Source: Pseudomonadota bacterium
GTDB lineage: Bacteria; Pseudomonadota; Gammaproteobacteria; Steroidobacterales; Steroidobacteraceae
Assembly: GCA_023417315.1 (NCBI GenBank)
Contig: JAEZFW010000013.1
Span: 24,580 to 88,579 of the forward strand
Reading direction: 5' to 3'
DNA: 64,000 nt
Position 1 is the first letter of the stretch. Each line of letters starts with the position of its first letter. Both the position numbers and the translations under genes were made by a program. Below are positions 25,339-33,549 of this stretch, piece after piece. The notes beneath the pieces were generated by a model, which had not been told where the DNA came from, did not search any database, and saw nothing but the letters and a program-made list of their open reading frames with translations.

Positions 25339-25931
25339 GATTCCACCTCGGGCAATCCCAGGCGCTCTCGCAACAACCGTCGCCCGCGGTGCACCTGTGC
25401 TTTGCACGTGCCGACGGCAATGCCCAACATGTCTGCAACTTCTTCATGGCTATAGCCATATAGCGCCTGCAATACCATCGCGTGACGCGCGCCTTCCGGT
25501 AACGTCTGCAGCGCTCGTTCCACATCCATGACGTCGGCGGCATCGAACGGCGCATCCTGTTGCGCTTCATTGTCGAGCTCGGCGACGCGCTCTTCGTCGG
25601 ACTCGCTGCGCGTCCCATGATTGCGTGCTTGCGTGAGCACTTCGTTCACAGCAATGCGATGCAGCCACGTCCCGAAGGAGCTGCGTCCTTCGAAGCTCGT
25701 GAGATTCCGCCACGCACGTACGAACGTCTGCTGCACACAATCCTCCGCGACATCTGGACGACGAGTCATCCGCAAGCACAACCCATAGACCCGAGCGCTA
25801 TGCGCGCGATACAAGCTCTCGAACGCCCGCATGTCTCCGCGCCGCGCAGCCGCGACGAGCAACCCGTCCGATGCGGGCTCCCGCTCAGTCCGTGCGACCG
25901 ATCCACTGATTTCCATGCTGGCTGCGAGCAA
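25335..25931 (-). CDS. ECF-family RNA polymerase sigma factor
   Basis: The protein has the two ECF domains. Region 2 spans about residues 28-95, with AFESLYRAHSARVYGLCLRM, CVQQTFVRAW and GTWLHRIAVNEVL. Region 4 spans about 135-190, with ALQTLPEGARHAMVLQAL, GYSHEEVADMLGI and the recognition helix GTCKAQVHRGRRLL. The TTG at 25931 follows GAGG at 5 bp, while the ATG at 25916 lacks a well-placed ribosome site, so the TTG start is preferred. It heads a three-gene operon joined by ATGA overlaps (sigma, anti-sigma, DUF4097), which implies tight translational coupling. Confidence 0.92.
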   Translation of the reverse strand: MLAASMEISGSVARTEREPASDGLLVAAARRGDMRAFESLYRAHSARVYGLCLRMTRRPDVAEDCVQQTFVRAWRNLTSFEGRSSFGTWLHRIAVNEVLTQARNHGTRSESDEERVAELDNEAQQDAPFDAADVMDVERALQTLPEGARHAMVLQALYGYSHEEVADMLGIAVGTCKAQVHRGRRLLRERLGLPEVES

Positions 25932-26016
25932 AACTGCCTCGGTTCAATTGCGCTTCAATGGTTCGATGCGCGAACTCGAAGGGAAGTTTAAATGGGCGTG
26001 TTAGGGCGCGCATCGA

Positions 26017-26291
26017 GGCAGGGAGCCGTGCGTGCGACGGCAAGGAGGCCTACCGGCAAGGAAGCCGTGCTTGCGACGGCAAGGAGGCCTGGCGGCAAGG
26101 TCAGAGGACAGAGGGAGCGTGCGTTCGACGGTGGAAGCTAGCCGGAGGATCTAGAACCAGCCGTCCTGATCAGGGAGACAGCGCGGGTCGTTCGAGAAAG
26201 GCGGGGACCGTGACCGTTCTGACCTTGCCGAAAGGCTCCCTTGCCGTCGCACGCACGGCTTCCCTGCCGCAGGCTCACCGCGTGGTGAGCC
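26017..26291. repeat. Inverted element with a duplicated left arm (CGGCAAGGAAGCC words)
   Basis: The left side holds two copies of a 36-bp unit (26017-26051 and 26055-26090), each of the form GGCA(A/G)GGAGCCGTGC then TGCGACGGCAAGGAGGCCT. The core AAGGTCAGAGG follows. The right arm (26217-26274) has TTCTGACCTTGCC and one complementary unit. A perfect hairpin GGCTCACC-GCGT-GGTGAGCC closes it (26272-26291). It fills most of the 414-bp gap between the EAL stop and the sigma start. Confidence 0.85.
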
Positions 26292-26345
26292 GGAGGCTAC
26301 CCTGCCGTAGGCCGCGAAGCAGCTGAAGGCTTTCCGCGAAGCGCA

Positions 26346-27521
26346 TCAGCCTTGCTGCTTCGTATTCCACTCCCTCACGGCTCCTTCCAGAGCTTCGCCG
26401 GGCATGGGGCGGCCGATGAAATAGCCTTGCGCGCGGTCGCAGCCGACTCCATCGAGGAAGTCCAGGACTTCTTGGGTTTCCACGCCTTCGGCGCAGGCGG
26501 TCAGGCGGAGCTTATGGGCTAGCAGCACCATGGTTTCGACCATCGTACGCGCGTCTTCATGGGCGAAGATGTCGCGGACGAACGAGGTGTCGATCTTCAG
26601 CTCGCTGAAGGGCATCAGATAGAGCTGCTTTAGTGACGAGTAGCCCGTACCGAAATCATCGATCGACAAACCGAAGTTCTTCACGCGCATGCGCGTGAGC
26701 ACATCCATCGTCGTACCCGGATCGAACATCGCCGCGCTCTCGGTCACTTCGAAGATGATACGGCGCGCATCGGCACCCACTTGCGCGGCCATGCGCGCGA
26801 CTTGATCGGGGAAGGCGAGATCGTTCAAGAGCTGCGGCGACAAGTTGATCGCGACGGACAATTGCAGTCCAGCCGCATCCCATGCGCGGCACTGGCGCAA
26901 AGCCGTTTCGATCACTTGCTCGGTGAGCCGCCGGATGAGTCCATGCTTTTCGGCGACGCCGATGAAACGCAGCGGTGAGATCGGACCGAACGAATTGTGG
27001 TTCCAGCGCGCCAACGCCTCGACGCCCTCGACGATCCATTTGCCGGGTGCGACGCGTGTGGCTTTCGGCTGATAGAACACTTGGATCTCACGGCGCTCGA
27101 GCGCCGCCGTGAGCGACTCGGGCGTGAGGGGCGCATCGGTGCGCAGGCACTGCCGTAGTGTCGCCTCGAGATCTGCAAGCAAGATGGGCTTCTGTAGAGC
27201 ACCCAACATGTTGAGGCCCTGCGAGCGGCCAAGTTGCTGCGCCGTCGCGAGCACACGCTGATCCATGCCGCTCGCGACGAGCACCTGCGCCTTGCTGCCG
27301 CGCTCGCCAAGATAACGAAGCAGCTCGATGCCGTCCGCACCCGGCATCTGCAAATCCAGTACGACGACGGAGGGCTGAAATTCCTGAACGGCACGACGAA
27401 ACGCCTCGGGCTCCGTGACTGCAATCGACTCGAACCCCATGCCGCGCGCAGCTTCGGAGATGAACTCGCACAAGTCGGGCTGATCGTCGATGACGAGCAG
27501 CTTGTTTTCGATCTCAGGCAA
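26346..27521 (-). CDS. Response regulator with EAL domain (c-di-GMP phosphodiesterase)
   Basis: Residues 6-125 are a receiver (LLVIDDQPD, phospho-acceptor in VVLDLQMPGADG, conserved LQKP). Residues 145-385 are an EAL domain with all catalytic signatures: VEALARWNH, FEVTES, SIDDFGTGYSSL, LKIDTSF and CAEGVET. It should hydrolyse c-di-GMP when phosphorylated or released. The start is a TTG at 27521, 6 bp after a perfect GGGAGG, overlapping the end of the upstream kinase gene by 8 bp. The two products are therefore translationally coupled and probably cognate. The same arrangement is repeated at 40720-44611. Confidence 0.9.
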   Translation of the reverse strand: MPEIENKLLVIDDQPDLCEFISEAARGMGFESIAVTEPEAFRRAVQEFQPSVVVLDLQMPGADGIELLRYLGERGSKAQVLVASGMDQRVLATAQQLGRSQGLNMLGALQKPILLADLEATLRQCLRTDAPLTPESLTAALERREIQVFYQPKATRVAPGKWIVEGVEALARWNHNSFGPISPLRFIGVAEKHGLIRRLTEQVIETALRQCRAWDAAGLQLSVAINLSPQLLNDLAFPDQVARMAAQVGADARRIIFEVTESAAMFDPGTTMDVLTRMRVKNFGLSIDDFGTGYSSLKQLYLMPFSELKIDTSFVRDIFAHEDARTMVETMVLLAHKLRLTACAEGVETQEVLDFLDGVGCDRAQGYFIGRPMPGEALEGAVREWNTKQQG

Positions 27522-29895
27522 CGCGCGCCTCCCGATCCAGCACGTACCGTATGCGCATCGCCAGATCTTCATTGCGATACGGTTTGTTGATGACCTCGCT
27601 CGACGACAGGCCCGCTGTGCTCGCAAGCACGGTGGTTTCGGCATAGCCGGTCGTGAACAGCACTTCGATTCCGGGGCGCATTTCGCGCGCGCGCTTCGCG
27701 AGCGCGGGGCCGAGCATGCCGCCGGGCATCATGACGTCGGTGAAGAGCAGGTCGATCTTCTCGGGCCCGCTCAAGATTCGAATCGCCGCCGCGGCATTCG
27801 CTGCCTGCAGCGCGCGATAACCCAGTTGTGAAAGTGCGGTCACGACCGTCTCACGCAAATCTGCATCGTCCTCCACGACGAGAATCGTCTCGGAGCCGCC
27901 AGGTGCGACTTTGGATACGATCGTGTCTTCGCGCTCGACCTGCATTTCCCGCGACCGCGGCAGCAGAATCTGTACGGTCGTGCCGCGCCCGACTTTGCTC
28001 TCGATGGTTGCGATTCCGCCGGACTGCTCGGCAAAGCCATTCACCATCGCCAGGCCCAACCCACTTCCTTTGCCGGATTCCTTCGTCGTGAAGAACGGCT
28101 CGAAGACGCGCCTCAGGACGTCGGGCTCGATGCCGCAACCGGTGTCAGTCACGCTGATCGAAACGTAGTCGCCGGGCTCGACTTGCGGATGCGTGGAGCA
28201 GAACGCGCTGTCGAGCACGACGTTCTGCGTGCGTACGGTGAGCCGGCCGCCTTGAGGCATCGCATCGCGAGCATTGATTGCAAGGTTCAAGATCGCGTTC
28301 TCGAACTGACCCGCATCGACGCGCGTGTGCCATAGGTCGTGGGATTGAACCATGCGCACCTCGATCGAATCGCCGAGGCTTCGTTGCATGAGATCCGTGA
28401 GACCAGTGAGCTGGCGGTTCAGATCCACGACCGTCGGGTCGAGAATCTGTCGACGCGCGAAGGCGAGCAGCCGCTTCGTCAGATCAGCACCTCGTGCCGC
28501 CGCTCGCATTGCAGTGTGGACCTTGCGCGCAAGCCCCGGATTATCTGCGATGCTGCGCTCGATGAGCTGCAGGTTGCCGATCACGACGCCGAGCAGATTG
28601 TTGAAATCGTGCGCCACACCGCCCGTGAGCTGCCCGATGGCTTCCATCTTCTGCGCTTGCAGGAGCCGCGATTCGAGCCGCTTGAGCTCGGTGAGATCGT
28701 AGAGAATGGAGAAGAATCCCATCACTTCGCGATTGGGTCCGATCTGCGGCACGAGATGGTTTTGCCACTCCCGCAATCGACCATTGCGTACGCCTGATTG
28801 CGTTGCGAGCACCGTCTCGCCGCGCAGCGCGGCGGCGATCTGCGGGCCCATGGTGATGAGCGCATCGGCCGGCAACACATCGCGCAGGTGCTTACCCACG
28901 ATCTGATCGCGCGAGAGATCGAACCATTCCTCGAGCGCGCGGTTCGCGTACGTGATCTGCATCTTCATGTCGACGAACGTCACCGGCGTCGGCACAGCAT
29001 TGAGCGTGAGCTCGTAGAAATCCCGCGTCTCGCGCAACTGCCGCTCGGCCATGACGAGGTCGGTGATGTCTTGCATCGTTCCATGCAAACGCACCGTGCG
29101 ACCTTCGCGCCGTTCGGCTTGAAGAATGATGCGCACGTGCAGTTGTCGGCCGCGCGCGTTCGTGAGACGTGCCTGCAGATCCGTCGAAGCGCCGGAATCC
29201 ATCGCCTTCTGCACGGCTGCTCGCATCTTCACTTGATCATCGGGATGCAGCATCGCGGTGAGATCACGGTCGCCGAGCGGCGTGTTGGGCGGTATCTCGT
29301 GCATCGCATAGAGCGCATCCGTCCAATGCACTTTCTTGGAATCGATCTCGTATTCCCACCCGCCGATCTTCGCGGTCGCTTGCATGTCCTTGAGCAGGTT
29401 GTCGAGTCGCACGCGATCGGAGATATCGCGGAAGACGAGCACCGTCCCGATGGTCACGCCTTGTTCGGTGACGGGCACGATCTTGTACTGCACAGGGCGA
29501 TACTGACCATCCTTGCGACGCAGGAGCGCGCCGACGCCCCGCATGATGTCGGTCGTGTATCGCACTCGGCGGACGGCATCGCCTTCGAGCTGGTCGTTGA
29601 TCAGGACTCTGTAGTCGAGGCCGATCAGCTCGTCTGCTTCATACCCCAGGAGCTTGCCTGCGGCGGGATTCGCATAGCGGACGTTACCGACGTGATCGAG
29701 CTCGAGAACGCCCTCTCCCGAACCCTCCACGACAGCATGATTGCGGCGATTTTCCGCCACCAGCGATTGCTGGGCGCGCCGATTCCGCTCATCGGATCGG
29801 CGCACCAGATAAAAGGCCACCGCGCCCGCGAGCAATGCGCCCACGAGCAACCCCACAAGGAGCGGTAGACCCAGCAATCCTTGCGTCCCATTCAT
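27514..29895 (-). CDS. Hybrid sensor kinase: TM, 3 PAS, HisKA, HATPase, REC
   Basis: The 793-residue protein has one N-terminal membrane helix (8-31) with hardly any periplasmic part, so sensing is probably cytoplasmic. PAS domains lie at about 48-160, 170-285 and 290-405. The H-box is GGVAHDFNNLL (H429). The ATPase domain shows NLAINARDAMP, DTGCGI and GKGSGLGLAMV. The C-terminal receiver has FTDVMMPGGMLG instead of the usual MDG, a form common in this kinase class. It follows a LuxR-type regulator by 21 bp and overlaps the EAL gene downstream. Its paralogue is at 41903-44611. Confidence 0.92.
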   Translation of the reverse strand: MNGTQGLLGLPLLVGLLVGALLAGAVAFYLVRRSDERNRRAQQSLVAENRRNHAVVEGSGEGVLELDHVGNVRYANPAAGKLLGYEADELIGLDYRVLINDQLEGDAVRRVRYTTDIMRGVGALLRRKDGQYRPVQYKIVPVTEQGVTIGTVLVFRDISDRVRLDNLLKDMQATAKIGGWEYEIDSKKVHWTDALYAMHEIPPNTPLGDRDLTAMLHPDDQVKMRAAVQKAMDSGASTDLQARLTNARGRQLHVRIILQAERREGRTVRLHGTMQDITDLVMAERQLRETRDFYELTLNAVPTPVTFVDMKMQITYANRALEEWFDLSRDQIVGKHLRDVLPADALITMGPQIAAALRGETVLATQSGVRNGRLREWQNHLVPQIGPNREVMGFFSILYDLTELKRLESRLLQAQKMEAIGQLTGGVAHDFNNLLGVVIGNLQLIERSIADNPGLARKVHTAMRAAARGADLTKRLLAFARRQILDPTVVDLNRQLTGLTDLMQRSLGDSIEVRMVQSHDLWHTRVDAGQFENAILNLAINARDAMPQGGRLTVRTQNVVLDSAFCSTHPQVEPGDYVSISVTDTGCGIEPDVLRRVFEPFFTTKESGKGSGLGLAMVNGFAEQSGGIATIESKVGRGTTVQILLPRSREMQVEREDTIVSKVAPGGSETILVVEDDADLRETVVTALSQLGYRALQAANAAAAIRILSGPEKIDLLFTDVMMPGGMLGPALAKRAREMRPGIEVLFTTGYAETTVLASTAGLSSSEVINKPYRNEDLAMRIRYVLDREARVA

Positions 29896-29916
29896 GCGTC
29901 CGTTCCTATACGAACT

Positions 29917-30642
29917 TTAAGGTTTTTGACTCGGATCGCGTCCAGCGTACCAGTTCACCGCGTATTGCATGAGCTGTGCAGAGGTGCGCAACGAAAGCTT
30001 GCGCTTGATGCGTTGACGATGCGATTCGACGGTCTTCACGCTCAAGTTGAGCGCTTCGGCCGTCTGACGCGTCGACAACCCTTTGCCGATCATGTGCAGA
30101 ACCTGCAGCTCGCGATTCGTGAGACTGTCGACCGGATTCGAAGAGATGTACGCACCACCCGAGGCGAACTTCTCGATCATGCTGTTGCCGACAGCTTCAC
30201 TCACGTAAATACCGCCTTCGAGCACGCGGCGCAAGGCGACGAGGAATTGATCCGACGCGGCCTGCTTCATGATGTAGCCATTCGCACCCGCCGACAGCAT
30301 GCGCTCGGCATAGATGGCCTCATCGTGCATAGACAAAACGAGCAGCGGCAGCGAGGGGTAGTGCGCGCGAGCATCCTTGACGAGCTCGAGGCCATCGCCC
30401 TGCTTCAAAGAGACATCGACGATCACGGCGTCCGGCTCGAGCTCGCGAATCAAGGATTTCGCCTCGCGCGCCGTCTCGGCTTCGCCGCACACTTCCAGAT
30501 CCGACTCCGCTTCGATCAAACGACGCAAGCCCTGTCGCACGATCGGATGATCGTCGACGATCAGAACGCGGCGCTTGCGATCCTTCGGCACACCGGTCGG
30601 CGGCTTGTGCATCGTCTTGAACAAAGAAGTCCCAACGGTCAT
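29917..30642 (-). CDS. NarL/FixJ-type response regulator
   Basis: The 241-residue protein has an N-terminal receiver (VLIVDDHPIVRQGL, phospho-acceptor in IVDVSLKQGDG, switch lysine in YIMKQ) and a C-terminal LuxR helix-turn-helix (LTNRELQVLHMIGKGLSTRQTAEALNL as parts of the domain, then VKTVESHRQ). Two ATGs compete; the one at 30642 has GGAG at 8 bp while the one at 30648 is too close to it. The gene lies between a NarX-like kinase (94 bp upstream) and a PAS hybrid kinase (21 bp downstream), so it may take phosphate from either. Confidence 0.92.
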   Translation of the reverse strand: MTVGTSLFKTMHKPPTGVPKDRKRRVLIVDDHPIVRQGLRRLIEAESDLEVCGEAETAREAKSLIRELEPDAVIVDVSLKQGDGLELVKDARAHYPSLPLLVLSMHDEAIYAERMLSAGANGYIMKQAASDQFLVALRRVLEGGIYVSEAVGNSMIEKFASGGAYISSNPVDSLTNRELQVLHMIGKGLSTRQTAEALNLSVKTVESHRQRIKRKLSLRTSAQLMQYAVNWYAGRDPSQKP

Positions 30643-30736
30643 TTGCATCACTCCTTCAAAGAATCGCTCTTCAATCTATTGGTCGTAAACTCATTTCCGA
30701 CCGAATCGCTGCTGGATCTATTCCGACCTCGCAGCT

Positions 30737-32236
30737 TCAACTCGCGCTGCTACGCTTCGTCTTCGGACGCGGCTTGCGCTCGCGGGGCGGCCCCTCGACG
30801 CTCGGCTCGATCGGGCACTCGCAGACGATGCGAGTGCCGCTCGGCGTGGAGCGCTCGAAGCGGACCTCTCCTCCCAACATACGGGCGCGGTAGCGCATGA
30901 TCTTCAGTCCCATACCTGGCGCTTCATCGGCTTGTGGCGGCATCCCGGTGCCGTCGTCGGTGACCGTCAGGCGAACCTTAGCGCGGGCGCTGTGCAAGTG
31001 CAGTCGTATAGACCGCGCTTTGCCGTGACGAACGGCGTTACGAACCGCCTCTTGCGCGATCCGATATAGATGATTGGCCAGTTCTGCCGTGAGCGGCCGG
31101 GTAGCACCCATTCGGTGCGTACACAGGATTTGCACGCCATAGATTTCAGCGGCATGCATCGCCAGTCCTTCCAGCGCATCTTGTAGGCCCCCGCGTTCCA
31201 GGTTTACCGGCGACAATCCTCGCGCAAGCGCACGCGTGCTCTCGATCGCATTGCTGACGAGACGCGTGATGCCTTCGATCTCAGGAAGAATGGGCTCGTA
31301 CTCGCTGCTCACCCGGCCTGCGAGCCCGCGCAACATGAGGGCGATCCCAGTGAGCTCCTGGCCCAGGCCATCGTGAAGATCGTTGCCAATGCGATATTGC
31401 TCGCGATTCACCGCTTCCAAGATCGCACGTTCAAGCTGCTTACGTTCGCTCACGTCCTGCAGCACCACCAAGCTGTGATTGCGTCCGATGACCTCGAATC
31501 TCGAGAGCACGCCTGCGGCTGCAAAATGACTACCGTCTGCACGGCGACCATCGAACTCGACCGGCTGCGAGCGAAGAGTGTCCCCCGCCGTTCGTTGCCA
31601 ACGTTCGGGTTGCTCGAACGGCCAGCCTGCGAGCGTCGACATCTCACGTGCGATCAGCTCGCCGCGCTTGTAACCGAACATGCGATCAAACGCGGGGTTC
31701 GTGATCTCGATCATGCCGCGCTCATTGATCACGGCGACGCCTTCGAGCATGGACTCGATCATCCGTGCCTGCGTTGCGATTGCTCGTTCCGCGCGCACCT
31801 GTTCAGTGATCTCCGTCGCGACGAGCGTCAGCCAACTTGTTGCTTCATCCGGTTTGAATGGGCTTACGCGAATGTCGAAGTGGCGTTGCTGCCCATCGAG
31901 CCCCTCGATCTCCGCGGAGAAGCCGTCGATCTGAGCGCTCGCGAGCACACGATGCAGAGTCGCGCGTGCAACCGCATGTAGATGCGGCGGAAAGACCTCC
32001 ACGATCGGACGGCCTTCGAGCTGCTCTGGGGTGCGTTGTCCGACGCTGCGATTCGCGACGAGAATGTTCAAGCCGCGATCCAGCACGAAGACGTACTCCG
32101 GCAGCGCCGCGAGCAGCCCGCGAATTGCCCGACCCTTGAGCTCGGGACATAGCGGTTCGCGCGGCGCTGGGGAGGGAGCGTCGTTCGACGTATCGATCGT
32201 TTTAGTGGCGGCGTTCAAGCAGGCACTTCTACTCAT
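30737..32236 (-). CDS. NarX-type sensor kinase with two PAS domains (HisKA_3)
   Basis: The 499-residue protein has no obvious membrane helix. PAS domains lie at about 35-150 and 155-275. The HisKA_3 dimerisation region has the acceptor motif NDLHDGLGQELTG, and the ATPase domain has AQEAVRNAVRHG and DDGTGM. Such kinases pair with LuxR-type regulators, one of which follows directly. The tail is very basic (ERKPRPKTKRS). The ATG at 32236 is preferred, with GGAG 11 bp upstream; an in-frame extension to 32284 exists. Upstream lie a G4/C4 palindrome cluster and a word-repeat element. Confidence 0.88.
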   Translation of the reverse strand: MSRSACLNAATKTIDTSNDAPSPAPREPLCPELKGRAIRGLLAALPEYVFVLDRGLNILVANRSVGQRTPEQLEGRPIVEVFPPHLHAVARATLHRVLASAQIDGFSAEIEGLDGQQRHFDIRVSPFKPDEATSWLTLVATEITEQVRAERAIATQARMIESMLEGVAVINERGMIEITNPAFDRMFGYKRGELIAREMSTLAGWPFEQPERWQRTAGDTLRSQPVEFDGRRADGSHFAAAGVLSRFEVIGRNHSLVVLQDVSERKQLERAILEAVNREQYRIGNDLHDGLGQELTGIALMLRGLAGRVSSEYEPILPEIEGITRLVSNAIESTRALARGLSPVNLERGGLQDALEGLAMHAAEIYGVQILCTHRMGATRPLTAELANHLYRIAQEAVRNAVRHGKARSIRLHLHSARAKVRLTVTDDGTGMPPQADEAPGMGLKIMRYRARMLGGEVRFERSTPSGTRIVCECPIEPSVEGPPRERKPRPKTKRSSAS

Positions 32237-32328
32237 CAGATAGCGTGCTCCATCGGCAGAGCACGCCGAAGCGGCGCCCAACATTGCGGCGTCGCGGTTG
32301 TGCGCGAAATGGTCTGTGAGGGGCCGTG

Positions 32329-32362
32329 TAGGGGATATCAGCCGATCCCCTAATGTCAGGGG
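32329..32362. promoter_or_regulatory. Overlapping G4/C4 palindromes upstream of the NarX-type kinase
   Basis: TAGGGGAT (32329-32336) and its exact complement ATCCCCTA (32345-32352) are separated by 8 bp. The second half also pairs with AGGGG at 32358-32362 as CCCCT-N6-AGGGG. Three half-sites at about 14-bp average spacing suit a LuxR-type dimer binding cooperatively. The cluster lies 93-126 bp upstream of the kinase ATG. Confidence 0.5.
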
Positions 32363-32449
32363 TGGTCAGCGCGCGTTTGGTAAAGATTGCTCCCTGGGTG
32401 CTGCCGCCGGCTGGTGGCATCAGACATAACACCGCCGCATCGCCACCCG

Positions 32450-32625
32450 CCAACTGGCCACTGGCTAACTGGCAGCTGTCCAGAATGCTATGGAGTGTGC
32501 ACGTTAGCGAAGGCGTGGCGCATCGGACTTACATGCAGGCATCCTGGGGACGAGAGGAGTCGCTCAGCACGCATGCGCGCCGCGGTCTTTATTTCTGACC
32601 AGTTGGTTAGTGGCCAGTTAGCCAG
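32450..32625. repeat. Word-repeat inverted element (ACTGGCCA words) downstream of the response regulator
   Basis: The left arm (32450-32483) contains CAACTGGCCACTGGC, TAACTGGCAGC and TGTCCAGAA. The right arm (32592-32625) contains TTTCTGACCAGTTGG and TTAGTGGCCAGTTAGCC. Pairing is imperfect but spans about 30 bp. It ends 11 bp from the stop of the regulator. The loop contains GAGAGGAGTCGCT, resembling GAGTAGTCGCT in the loop of the element at 56981. Confidence 0.75.
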
Positions 32626-32635
32626 GCTGACGGAG

Positions 32636-33298
32636 TCAGCCCTCGGCGCGATCCGACACCCACTGTGTCGCGTAGCGAATGAGCTCGCTCGTGGAGCGCA
32701 GATTGAGCTTCTCCCGCATATGCCTGCGATGGGCATCGACGGTCTTCATGGATAGATCGAGGCGCTGCGAGATCTCGCGCGTGCTGATACCTTCACCGAT
32801 GAGCTTGAACACTTCGAGCTCGCGATCGGTTAGAGCCGAGACAGGATCTTCATCTTGGCCAGGGGCCCGGCCGCGAGCGACTTGACTGAGCAGACGCTCG
32901 CCCATCGCGGCACTGACGTGGCGCTGACCGCGCGCAACCTTGCGCAGAGCGCCGAGGAAATCGGTGCCCGCGACGTTCTTCATGACATAGCCGCTGACAC
33001 CGAGTCTCAAGAGCCGCTCGGCATAGAGCGCCTCATCTTGCATCGAGAGCACGAGAACTCGAACATCCGGATGCTCCGAGCGAATCCAGCGCACGAGCTC
33101 GATACCATCGTCCGCACCGAGCGCGAGATCGACCACCGCGACGTCGGGCTCTGAGCCGTCGATCGCCGCTTGCGCGTCTTGCACCGATGACGCTTCTCCG
33201 GAAAGTACGAAGTCTCCTTGCCCCGCGAGTAGTTGTTTCAAACCTTCACGTACGAAGGGATGGTCATCTACGATCACGATCCGTGTCTGTTCTGCCAT
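32636..33298 (-). CDS. NarL/FixJ-type response regulator
   Basis: The 220-residue protein has a receiver (IVIVDDHPFVREGL, VVDLALGADDG, switch lysine in YVMKN) and a LuxR DNA-binding domain (LTDRELEVFKLIGEG, then MKTVDAHRRHMREKL). It is similar in sequence to the regulator at 29917. The ATG at 33298 follows AAGGGCGATG; the longer open frame to 33400 is not protein-like. It diverges from a receiver-kinase at 33550, a likely partner. Confidence 0.92.
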   Translation of the reverse strand: MAEQTRIVIVDDHPFVREGLKQLLAGQGDFVLSGEASSVQDAQAAIDGSEPDVAVVDLALGADDGIELVRWIRSEHPDVRVLVLSMQDEALYAERLLRLGVSGYVMKNVAGTDFLGALRKVARGQRHVSAAMGERLLSQVARGRAPGQDEDPVSALTDRELEVFKLIGEGISTREISQRLDLSMKTVDAHRRHMREKLNLRSTSELIRYATQWVSDRAEG

Positions 33299-33549
33299 AG
33301 CGTCATCGCCCTTATCAAAAAGCCGCGGTCGAGCCCGACCGTAGGTTGTATCTTGCATTTTGCGTTCGCACAAGCGCTGGGCAATCCCCATTTTCCACAC
33401 TCGCCTATGAAGTGATAGCGTGTGGCCTCGAGGAAGCTCGTGCGCAGGCCATTTTCGCTGCGATCTGCGGGTTCGAGCTTCGGCCGTGGATGGTGCTGCC
33501 CTTCATATGGATGACGCAAACAGGGTCCTCTTCTGGTAATACTTTCGCT

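Noticed and set aside
26017..26090. CRISPR array
   Set aside because: Only two units of 36 bp with 3-bp gaps and no unique spacers, no cas genes; the units are one arm of an inverted repeat.
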